From: UBA10133 sp964528565 | GTDB lineage: Bacteria > Patescibacteriota > Microgenomatia > UBA1400 > MFAQ01 | Length of the DNA: 12,853 nt | Direction of reading: 5' to 3' | Assembly: GCA_964528565.1 (NCBI GenBank) | Contig: CAZGSP010000035.1 | Location: 1-12,853, forward strand | In this document: piece by piece, positions 6,928 to 12,135 of the stretch | Layout of the letters: every line of letters begins with the position of its first letter | Numbering within the stretch: position 1 is the first letter of the stretch | Notes under the pieces: generated by a model | Seen by the model: the letters and a program-made list of their open reading frames with translations, nothing else | What the model was told of the DNA's origin: nothing | The model's database searches: none | Made by a program: the position numbers and the translations under genes

Positions 6928-7581
6928 ATGGAAAACGATCAAGCCACCACTCCGATCCCGGTTACCGATCCAAAAACACCTTCCGGTTTGATCTTTCTTC
7001 TCTTGACCATTATCATCGTTTTATTTGGCTCAACGGCCTGCCTTTTTTACCAATATCGGCTCCTCTCAAAACAAGTTGAGCTCTTACAAACCGTCCCCGC
7101 TCCTGCACCCACCCCGACTCCCGGTTTGACCACGAAGACGGTTATCGGTAGCTCCGGTGCCTATCGGATCACCATCCCCGGAGATTGGAAAAAGATCGAA
7201 TTCGACAACAATTTAGAGCAGCAGGACCAGTTCCAAGCCCCCGACGGCAGCATCCTTACCGTAAACGTTTTCGATGCGAACAAAGACAGCTTAAAAGAAC
7301 TTCTATCTGACATGGACAAAATAGACGCTACCGGTTGGGAAGGGAAACCCGGTAAAAAAATTCTTTCTTCAAAGTCAACTAATCTTTATGGTCTACCGGC
7401 AATTGAGAGGGAAGAGATCCTTCTCGCCGCCGACTACACCACCATCGCTACCTATGGTTTGATTGACAATAAAGTTTTCCGTTTTTCCATCGCCCCTTCG
7501 CCAACTCCCTATAAAAATACGGAGATATACACTCATTACACCGAAACCATAGACTCTTTCGAACCTCTGAGTACCCCTTGA
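6928..7581 (+). CDS. Single-pass membrane protein with PsbP-like outer domain, paralog of its neighbour
   Basis: This 217-residue protein of unknown function has a short Pro-containing cytoplasmic start, a transmembrane helix at about 19-41 (from SGLIFLLLTIIIVLFG), a PAPAPTPTPG spacer, then a domain of about 140 residues. The domain begins AYRITIPGDWKKIEF, continues with LPAIEREEILLAADYTT and ends with a strand rich in aromatics (VFRFSIAPSP). The opening matches YRIYYPTTW of the preceding protein in pattern, so the two look like diverged tandem copies. ATG 6928 follows the upstream TAA with no gap. Its TGA stop lies inside the -35 box of the groES promoter. A role in envelope or substrate binding is inference only. 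Confidence 0.75.
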   Translation: MENDQATTPIPVTDPKTPSGLIFLLLTIIIVLFGSTACLFYQYRLLSKQVELLQTVPAPAPTPTPGLTTKTVIGSSGAYRITIPGDWKKIEFDNNLEQQDQFQAPDGSILTVNVFDANKDSLKELLSDMDKIDATGWEGKPGKKILSSKSTNLYGLPAIEREEILLAADYTTIATYGLIDNKVFRFSIAPSPTPYKNTEIYTHYTETIDSFEPLSTP

Positions 7582-7605
7582 CAAAAATTCCCGTTTTAAT
7601 AAAAT
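7578..7605 (+). promoter_or_regulatory. groESL promoter, sigma70 type
   Basis: A perfect -35 TTGACA (7578-7583) is followed after 16 bases by TAAAAT (7600-7605). The predicted start is near 7612, giving a leader of about 66 bases before groES. The -35 overlaps the stop codon of the upstream gene. The CIRCE-like operator begins at the -10 element, the classical position for HrcA repression. Confidence 0.7.
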
Positions 7606-7630
7606 AGCAATCGAGGTAGTTGAGTGATAG
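7604..7630 (+). promoter_or_regulatory. Degenerate CIRCE element (HrcA operator)
   Basis: The consensus is TTAGCACTC-N9-GAGTGCTAA. The sequence has ATAGCAATC (7604-7612), exactly nine bases, then GAGTGATAG (7622-7630). Each arm matches 7 of 9. The exact spacer, position over the -10 and transcription start, and the groES-groEL operon downstream make this convincing. It implies an HrcA repressor elsewhere in the genome and heat-inducible expression. Confidence 0.75.
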
Positions 7631-7648
7631 TTTTCTGATATACTCAAC
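7619..7648 (+). promoter_or_regulatory. Second inverted repeat with an internal -10-like hexamer in the groES leader
   Basis: GTTGAGT (7619-7625) and ACTCAAC (7642-7648) are perfect 7-bp arms 16 bases apart, partly overlapping the right CIRCE arm. TATACT at 7639-7644 could be a second -10 (no good -35), or the repeat could fold as an RNA hairpin in the leader. The function is unknown. Confidence 0.35.
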
Positions 7649-7677
7649 AAGCAGATTATCAATTTTATTTACTTTCT

Positions 7678-7989
7678 ATGGTTAACACTTTAACCGTCAA
7701 AAAATTACAGCCGGCCCCCGGCTTCCTTCTGGTCGAACCCGCCAAACAAGAGAAGAAGACCGCTTCCGGTCTCTATCTCCCCGATTCTCACGAAGAAAAA
7801 CCTCAGTACGGTACTGTTCTTGCCGTCGGTGGCAAATTAATTAACGATCGTGGTGTCGAAGTAAGTTCACCCGCCAAAGTGGGGGACACGGTTCTCTACA
7901 AGAAATGGGGAGGCAACGAAGTGGAGATCGGTGATACCGAGTACCAATTCCTCAAGTTCGACGATATATTAGCAATTGTTAGTAAATAA
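7678..7989 (+). CDS. groES: Co-chaperonin GroES (Hsp10)
   Basis: This 103-residue protein is the lid of the GroEL folding chamber and forms a heptameric ring. LQPAPGFLLVEPAKQEKKT is the usual first strand, SGLYLPDSHEEKPQYGTVLAVG covers the mobile loop that docks on GroEL, and VGDTVLYKKWGGNEVEIGD and FLKFDDILAIV complete the barrel. The tripeptide that enters GroEL, usually IVL or similar, appears here as LYL. The length is normal (about 95-105). The leader is long enough for a Shine-Dalgarno site but none is visible; the 20 bases before ATG are T-rich. groEL follows after two bases. Control is by the CIRCE and promoter just upstream. Confidence 0.97.
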   Translation: MVNTLTVKKLQPAPGFLLVEPAKQEKKTASGLYLPDSHEEKPQYGTVLAVGGKLINDRGVEVSSPAKVGDTVLYKKWGGNEVEIGDTEYQFLKFDDILAIVSK

Positions 7990-7991
7990 TT

Positions 7992-9614
7992 ATGGCCAAA
8001 CAAGTCCTTTTCGCTGAAGAAGCCCGCACCAAATTAGTGAGCGGTGTCAACAAATTAGCTAGAGCAGTAGTCACCACTCTCGGACCAAAAGGTCGGAACG
8101 TAGCTATCGATAAGAAATGGGGTGCTCCTACCGTTCTCCACGACGGTGTTTCCGTAGCTAAAGAGATCGAGCTTCAGGATCCATTTGAAAACATGGGTGC
8201 TCAGCTTGTCAAAGAAGCCGCCAGTAAGACGAACGACATCGCCGGAGACGGTACCACGACTGCTACCCTTCTCGCTCAGCAAATAGTTCTCGCCGGTATG
8301 AAAAACATCACCGCCGGAGCTAACCCTATGCAAATGAAGCGGGGCATCGACAAAGCCGTTACAGCCATAGTGGCACAGCTTCAAAAGATAAAAACCGATC
8401 TCTCCGAAAGTGACTGGCAGTCGGTGGCTACCATCTCGGCTCAAAACCCCGAAATTGGCGCCAAAATTGCCGAAGCTCTAAAGCTGGTTGGCCGCGATGG
8501 TGTCGTCACCGTCGAAGAGTCAAAAGGGATGGAGTTTGAGATCGAGCACAAAGACGGCATGCAGTTTGATAAAGGCTATGCTTCCGCTTACTTTGTTACC
8601 GACCCCGCCGCTATGGAAGCGGTCATCGAGAATCCGTATATTCTCATCTCCGATCAAAAGATCTCCGCCATTAGCGATCTTCTACCTTTCCTGGAAAACA
8701 CCATGAAGGTCAGTAAAAATATTGTCATCATAGCGGACGACATCGAAGGTGAAGCTCTCGCTACTTTAGTGGTGAACAAGATGCGCGGTACTTTTAATAT
8801 TCTCGCTCTCAAGGCCCCGGCTTTTGGAGATCGCCGCAAGGCCCTTCTTCAGGACATCGCCATTCTCACCGGTGGAACCTTGATCTCCGAAGATACCGGC
8901 CGCAAGCTGGACTCGGTTACCATCGAAGATCTTGGACGTGCCGATCGGGTCTGGTCCGACAAGGACAACACTCAGATCATCGGTGGCAAGGGAGACAAAA
9001 AAGCTCTCAAAGCCCGCCTTGAACAAATTCGTCACGAGCTGGAAAAATCTACCTCCGAATTTGATAAAGATAAGTTGGCCGAGAGAGTCGCCAAGCTTGC
9101 CGGAGGTGTCGCTGTCATCAAAGTTGGTGCCGCTACCGAGGTAGAGCTCAACGAACTCAAAGAGAGAGTCAAAGACGCCGTCGGAGCGACCAAGGCGGCG
9201 ATCGACGAAGGTATTGTTCCCGGGGGCGGAGTCGCTCTCATTCGTGCCGGTCAAGCTCTGAAGAATATTAAGTCCGACAACTCGGATGAAGAAATTGGTA
9301 TCGAGATCGTCAAACAATCTCTCTCGCAACCCCTTCGTTGGTTGGCCAAAAATGCCGGTGCCGACGATGGTTGGGTGGTCAAAAAGGTCGAAGAAAGCAA
9401 AAACCCATCCTACGGGTTTAACTCTTTGACACTCGAATTCGAAGATATGATCAAAGCCGGTATTCTAGACCCGGTCAAGGTTACCCGCTACGCTTTACAG
9501 AACGCCGCTTCCGTCGCCAGTATGATCCTTACGACCGAGTGTCTCGTCACCGACATTCCGGAGGAGAAGAAAACCCCAGCCATGCCCGACATGGGGGGAA
9601 TGGGTATGGAATAA
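7992..9614 (+). CDS. groEL: Chaperonin GroEL (Hsp60)
   Basis: This 540-residue subunit of the double-ring ATP-driven folding chaperone has full family length. The equatorial ATP site includes TLGPKGRNVAID (29-40), DGVSVAKEI and the GDGTTT motif at 85-90, whose Asp86 corresponds to the metal-binding Asp87 of E. coli. The catalytic aspartate is kept in ERVKDAVGATKAA, followed by GIVPGGGVALIR. The apical domain contains GMQFDKGYASAYF and an AFGDRRKALLQDIA helix region. The C-terminus ends in the flexible GGMGM-type tail. It starts two bases after groES, with no separate promoter or Shine-Dalgarno site, and is closed by a strong hairpin. All key motifs look intact, so it should be a working chaperonin for cytosolic proteins. 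Confidence 0.98.
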   Translation: MAKQVLFAEEARTKLVSGVNKLARAVVTTLGPKGRNVAIDKKWGAPTVLHDGVSVAKEIELQDPFENMGAQLVKEAASKTNDIAGDGTTTATLLAQQIVLAGMKNITAGANPMQMKRGIDKAVTAIVAQLQKIKTDLSESDWQSVATISAQNPEIGAKIAEALKLVGRDGVVTVEESKGMEFEIEHKDGMQFDKGYASAYFVTDPAAMEAVIENPYILISDQKISAISDLLPFLENTMKVSKNIVIIADDIEGEALATLVVNKMRGTFNILALKAPAFGDRRKALLQDIAILTGGTLISEDTGRKLDSVTIEDLGRADRVWSDKDNTQIIGGKGDKKALKARLEQIRHELEKSTSEFDKDKLAERVAKLAGGVAVIKVGAATEVELNELKERVKDAVGATKAAIDEGIVPGGGVALIRAGQALKNIKSDNSDEEIGIEIVKQSLSQPLRWLAKNAGADDGWVVKKVEESKNPSYGFNSLTLEFEDMIKAGILDPVKVTRYALQNAASVASMILTTECLVTDIPEEKKTPAMPDMGGMGME

Positions 9615-9631
9615 GATCCGAACCAAAGCAC

Positions 9632-9668
9632 AAAAAAAGAACACCCCCCCGCGGGGGGGGGTTCTTTT
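9632..9668 (+). terminator. groESL hairpin terminator, probably bidirectional
   Basis: AAAAGAAC (9635-9642) pairs with GTTCTTTT (9661-9668), and inside it seven C (9644-9650) pair with a G run (9653-9661) around a tiny loop. The A-run on the left serves as a U-run for transcripts coming from the other strand. It lies 18 bases after the groEL stop. Confidence 0.85.
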
Positions 9669-9924
9669 GGGTATTGATTGGTTCCAGATCGAGGCCATAT
9701 TTGATCTTCAAAAATAGTATGGCATCATCGATCTTTATTATCACAAAATAAGCCGGCATGTGGATTTCCGATTCCATATCCCTTAATCCCAGGCGACCGA
9801 GTTTCTGTTTTGCCTCTTCGGAAATTGGGTAGAGGACCGTGATAACCCTATTTCTTTCGGCTAGGGCAATATCGACTTTCAATAGTCGTGCAATTTCGAA
9901 GCAACCTCCTCCGTTGATTAGATA
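9669..9924 (-). other. Gap between groEL and the M23 gene: possible minus-strand small RNA or reading frame
   Basis: Behind the minus-strand promoter at 9958-9931 the predicted RNA start is near 9924. A GGAGGAGG follows at 9912-9905, but no ATG, GTG or usable TTG lies at the right distance; the in-frame codon there is ATT (9894). The frame reads a protein-like sequence including ALAERNRVITVLYPISEE and AYFVIIKIDDAILFLKI. It has no stop before the groEL terminator hairpin, and the frame stays open antisense to groEL down to 9547. It could be a decayed gene, a regulatory RNA or chance. I do not recognise a family. Confidence 0.3.
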
Positions 9925-9930
9925 ACTTAT

Positions 9931-9958
9931 AGTGTACCACGACCGCCTCAATAGTCAA
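9931..9958 (-). promoter_or_regulatory. Candidate minus-strand promoter in the groEL-M23 gap
   Basis: On the minus strand TTGACT (9958-9953) is followed after 16 bases by TACACT (9936-9931) with an extended -10 TGG just before it. It points away from the M23 gene, towards groEL, and lies just downstream of the M23 terminator. Confidence 0.5.
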
Positions 9959-9967
9959 CATATCCAC

Positions 9968-9998
9968 AAAAAAAGTAGGTTTTCCACACAGGAAAAAC
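9968..9998 (-). terminator. Intrinsic terminator of the M23 peptidase gene
   Basis: Read on the minus strand, GTTTTTCC (9998-9991), a TGTGT loop and GGAAAAC (9985-9979) form a stem, then CTAC and seven T (9974-9968). It lies about 45 bases after the M23 stop. Confidence 0.7.
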
Positions 9999-10042
9999 TA
10001 TTGATACATCAATTCAATTTTAGTACAAAACTGTTGAAATCG

Positions 10043-10633
10043 TTATTTAGCCTTAGCCAGAGACAAATAAGATCTGGGGTTTACCGCTCGGCCGCTCTTC
10101 AATACCTCAATATGTAAGTGAGGACCGGTAGTTCTTCCGGTCAGACCAATCTCTCCTACGGCCATGTCGGTAGTCACTTTTTCTCCTTCTTCCACGAAGA
10201 TTTTTCCCATATGGGCATATCTGGTCTGCATGCCGTTACCGTGGTCAATCACCACCGAACGGCCATAATCCCATCTGGTAGAGCTCAACAGGACGACCGT
10301 GCCGTCTTTGAGGGGATAGATCTTGGATCCTAAGGTAGCCGTGATGTCCAAGCCGGGGTGCCCCATATGGAAGTTTTGCGACACGCCGGTATTATCGGGG
10401 ACCACAGTCACCATGCTTCTTTTGGTTTCGATCACAATATTTTCATCGAAGGGCTGGATGTTCACCGAGGCCATTACGGACTGATCTCCGGGCAACGCAA
10501 ACATACCTGAGGCCAGGGTAGTGATCGAAATGATACCGCCCAAGGCGGCTTTGAGGTTCTTTTTTTCGAACATCGGTCTGAAGAGTTTTGAGAGGGGATT
10601 CGATGTTCCGATTTTTGGTTTTATTCGTATCAT
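10043..10633 (-). CDS. M23-family (LytM-type) zinc peptidase, secreted or membrane-anchored
   Basis: This 196-residue protein (from ATG 10633) would cut peptide cross-links in peptidoglycan outside the membrane. The zinc ligands are present: His92 and Asp96 in GHPGLD, and the HLH motif at 172-174 in GPHLHIEV. The catalytic-type His141 is in RYAHMG. Residues 22-48 (from FEKKNLKAALGGIISITTL) look like a signal peptide or anchor. A shorter start at ATG 10573 (residue 21) would place this signal right at the N-terminus and is a real alternative. A TTG at 10663 would run through a perfect hairpin and is unlikely. No Shine-Dalgarno site is seen. It is divergent from pgk and has its own promoter and terminator. 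All catalytic residues are kept, so an active endopeptidase is likely. Confidence 0.9.
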   Translation of the reverse strand: MIRIKPKIGTSNPLSKLFRPMFEKKNLKAALGGIISITTLASGMFALPGDQSVMASVNIQPFDENIVIETKRSMVTVVPDNTGVSQNFHMGHPGLDITATLGSKIYPLKDGTVVLLSSTRWDYGRSVVIDHGNGMQTRYAHMGKIFVEEGEKVTTDMAVGEIGLTGRTTGPHLHIEVLKSGRAVNPRSYLSLAKAK

Positions 10634-10637
10634 AGGT

Positions 10638-10684
10638 GCGGGCGAAAGCCCGCGTAGGTACAAAAAATGCTTGACAACTCAAGC
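10638..10684 (-). promoter_or_regulatory. Two-hairpin leader of the M23 mRNA (possible attenuator)
   Basis: Starting about at the predicted transcription start, the minus strand reads GCTTGA-GTTG-TCAAGC (10684-10669) followed by ATTTTTTG, the layout of an intrinsic terminator. A second perfect stem follows, GCGGGC-TTTC-GCCCGC (10653-10638), ending five bases before ATG 10633. The second stem could block ribosome access. Confidence 0.45.
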
Positions 10685-10691
10685 GAACGGT

Positions 10692-10721
10692 ATCATACCA
10701 TATCAACCCTCCTAAAGTCAA
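10692..10721 (-). promoter_or_regulatory. Promoter of the M23 peptidase gene
   Basis: On the minus strand TTGACT (10721-10716) and TATGAT (10697-10692) are 18 bases apart, and the -10 is preceded by an extended TGG. The predicted start is near 10685, giving a leader of about 52 bases. It lies within the 107-base divergent region shared with pgk. Confidence 0.65.
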
Positions 10722-10728
10722 GTTATCG

Positions 10729-10734
10729 TATACT
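10729..10734 (+). promoter_or_regulatory. Candidate -10 element for pgk
   Basis: TATACT ends 6 bases before ATG 10741, the same spacing as for the ATPase gene, so the mRNA is probably leaderless. No -35 is recognisable. It is about 8 bases from the -35 of the divergent M23 promoter, so the two polymerases could interfere. Confidence 0.5.
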
Positions 10735-10740
10735 CTACTT

Positions 10741-11706
10741 ATGCTTACAGCCACCGAACTCAAGGGTAAAAATGTCCTTCTTCGAGCCGATCTCGATGTG
10801 CCCATCAAGGACGGTAGAGTAGAGAATCTCTTCAGGCTCGAAGCCCTGATGCCTACGCTCAAACTGTGTCTCGAAAATGCCCACCGGACCTGCATCATCG
10901 GCCACCTTGGTCGTCCGGAAGCCAAAGAAACCGGTTTTAGCCTCGTTCCGGTACGAGAGGAGTTAAAAAGATTGATAAATCAAGAAATATCGTTTATTGC
11001 TTCGGGTTATTCTCCAGGGGAGTGTTGGAAGGGGGAACTCCCCCTGTCGTTAATGGAAAATTTAAGATTCGACCCGAGAGAAGAATCCATTAGTAGGGAA
11101 TTCGCGGAAGAACTTGTCGCCGGAGCCGATTTGTATGTCTACGAAGCTTTTGCCAATTACCGTCCCTGTACCAGCCTCCAAACAATACCCGAACTTCTTT
11201 CCACCCGGACCGGCCTGCAGTTTGATCGGGAGATCGCCACCCTAGACAAGATCCTGAAGGCTCCTGCCCGCCCTACCCTGCTCTTAGCCTCGGGAGCCAA
11301 GCCGGACAAGCTCGAAATTATCCGGCAAGTGACCCCTATTTTTGACCTGGTCCTTCTCGGAGGCAAATTTGCCCGGACCGACGAACTCACGCCCGACGGC
11401 CTGGATATAAGCGAAGAGACCACTTCCCTCTTCGTCAAAGCCATTTCCGAGGCCAAAACGGTGGTTCTGAACGGTCCTTTGGGTATGTATGAGGATGGTA
11501 TCCACGCCAAAGCCACCAAAGCGGTATTCCAAGCCCTCAAAGATGGCTCCGCCTTCTCTATCCTGGGCGGCGGCGATACGCTTTCGGCTATCTCCGATCT
11601 CGGCTTCCAATACACCGATTTTGGCTTCGTCAGCACCGGCGGCGGTGCTATGCTTGATTTTCTGGCCACCGGCACCCACCCCCTCCTCGACATCCTCAAA
11701 CACTAG
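10741..11706 (+). CDS. pgk: Phosphoglycerate kinase, shortened form
   Basis: This 321-residue cytosolic enzyme transfers phosphate from 1,3-bisphosphoglycerate to ADP, making ATP. Typical enzymes have about 390-415 residues. Recognisable motifs are RADLDVP (15-21, usual RVDFNVP), GHLGRP (54-59), LMENLRF (104-110), a changed EAFANYRP (135-142, usual DAFGTAHR), SGAKPDKLEI (184-193, usual GGAKVSDKI), NGPLGMYE (244-251), ILGGGDT (274-280) and VSTGGGAMLDFL (297-308). The basic residues Arg15, His55, Arg58, Arg109 and Arg141 are kept. The deletion lies after LLGGKF (205-210), where normally about 50 residues precede the DIG segment (here DIS). A working enzyme is likely because both nucleotide and substrate motifs survive. 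It is encoded close to gap, the preceding glycolytic step. Confidence 0.92.
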   Translation: MLTATELKGKNVLLRADLDVPIKDGRVENLFRLEALMPTLKLCLENAHRTCIIGHLGRPEAKETGFSLVPVREELKRLINQEISFIASGYSPGECWKGELPLSLMENLRFDPREESISREFAEELVAGADLYVYEAFANYRPCTSLQTIPELLSTRTGLQFDREIATLDKILKAPARPTLLLASGAKPDKLEIIRQVTPIFDLVLLGGKFARTDELTPDGLDISEETTSLFVKAISEAKTVVLNGPLGMYEDGIHAKATKAVFQALKDGSAFSILGGGDTLSAISDLGFQYTDFGFVSTGGGAMLDFLATGTHPLLDILKH

Positions 11707-11748
11707 CCTCAAAACTAGCCCCATAGTACTGATTTTTAGTCAAAACTG

Positions 11749-11757
11749 TGGTAAAAT
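11749..11757 (+). promoter_or_regulatory. Candidate extended -10 promoter for the small membrane protein
   Basis: TAAAAT at 11752-11757 is preceded by TGG at 11749-11751, an extended -10. No clear -35 is visible. The predicted start near 11764 gives a leader of about 38 bases, the only gene here with room for and presence of a Shine-Dalgarno site. Confidence 0.45.
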
Positions 11758-11791
11758 CCCTACACTGGTTGAACAAACCAAATTCTTTAAC

Positions 11792-11797
11792 AAGGAG
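11792..11797 (+). promoter_or_regulatory. Shine-Dalgarno site of the small membrane protein
   Basis: AAGGAG is followed by four A and then ATG 11802. It is worth noting because the other genes in the window lack such a site, and it decides the start codon of this gene. Confidence 0.75.
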
Positions 11798-11801
11798 AAA
11801 A

Positions 11802-12041
11802 ATGCACTACTACCATTTTCGTCATTCAGGCTCCCGGCTAGGTAGGTATGCACGCAATTTGACCGTTACCGCTATCATGTTCATCGCGGGCAGCTTTTTA
11901 TTGTTGCTTCCTGCGGCTATCGCCGGCTGGCTCATAGGATCTTTCGTCCTGCCCATCTTTGGCATCACCGTCATCTGGTGGCAAGCGGCCATAGCGGGAG
12001 TCATCTTACGGATTGCCATCTATATCTTCTACGGAAAATAA
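11802..12041 (+). CDS. Small hypothetical membrane protein with two transmembrane helices
   Basis: This 79-residue protein of unknown function has a basic, His/Tyr/Arg-rich start (MHYYHFRHSGSRLGRYAR) followed by two hydrophobic segments, about 20-46 and 50-76, with a short turn between them. The positive start suggests the N-terminus stays in the cytoplasm. I chose ATG 11802 because AAGGAG (11792-11797) is placed just before it; the frame stays open further upstream to a GTG at 11748, but that start would ignore this site and lies inside the -10 region. It lies between pgk and gap but has its own promoter and a strong terminator, so it is an independent unit. No family is recognised. Confidence 0.7.
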   Translation: MHYYHFRHSGSRLGRYARNLTVTAIMFIAGSFLLLLPAAIAGWLIGSFVLPIFGITVIWWQAAIAGVILRIAIYIFYGK

Positions 12042-12055
12042 ATTTATTGTTTTAT

Positions 12056-12082
12056 GCCTCACCACCCCGGTGAGGCTTTTTT
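12056..12082 (+). terminator. Intrinsic terminator of the small membrane protein gene
   Basis: GCCTCACC (12056-12063), loop ACCCC, GGTGAGGC (12069-12076) form a perfect 8-bp stem followed by six T. The end of the T-run overlaps the -35 of the gap promoter. Confidence 0.9.
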
Positions 12083-12109
12083 GTGACCACCTCTTCCTTG
12101 TGCTACAGT
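12081..12109 (+). promoter_or_regulatory. Promoter of gap
   Basis: TTGTGA (12081-12086) and TACAGT (12104-12109) are 17 bases apart, with an extended -10 TGC directly before the hexamer. The predicted start is near 12116, giving a leader of about 20 bases without a Shine-Dalgarno site. Confidence 0.65.
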
Positions 12110-12135
12110 TTAATTAGTTACATATTACTGCCCTT

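Noticed and set aside
7620..7644. TTGAGT (7620-7625) paired with TATACT (7639-7644) as a complete second groES promoter
   Set aside because: The spacing is only 13 bases, too short for a normal -35/-10 pair; the TATACT is listed only as part of the inverted repeat.
8766..9329. 187-codon open frame antisense to groEL
   Set aside because: It lies wholly inside groEL on the opposite strand, has no promoter or ribosome site, and its sequence is what complementing groEL codons would give.
9960..9988. Two DnaA-box-like sequences, ATATCCACA (9960-9968) and TTTTCCACA (9980-9988), 20 bases apart, as a possible replication origin
   Set aside because: Each matches the consensus at 8 of 9, but there are only two, the second forms part of the M23 terminator stem, and there is no dnaA or dnaN nearby nor a clear AT-rich unwinding region.
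10443..10925. 160-codon minus-strand open frame crossing from pgk into the M23 gene
   Set aside because: It spans the divergent promoter region and overlaps the real M23 gene in another frame; no domain is recognisable.
11157..11724. Two long open frames antisense to pgk (180 and 146 codons)
   Set aside because: They are shadows of the pgk coding sequence, in overlapping frames, with no family resemblance and no signals.
11701..11745. Possible terminator after pgk
   Set aside because: The CTAG repeats and the short ACT/AGT pairing make only weak stems and no T-run follows; pgk transcripts may run on to the terminator at 12056.
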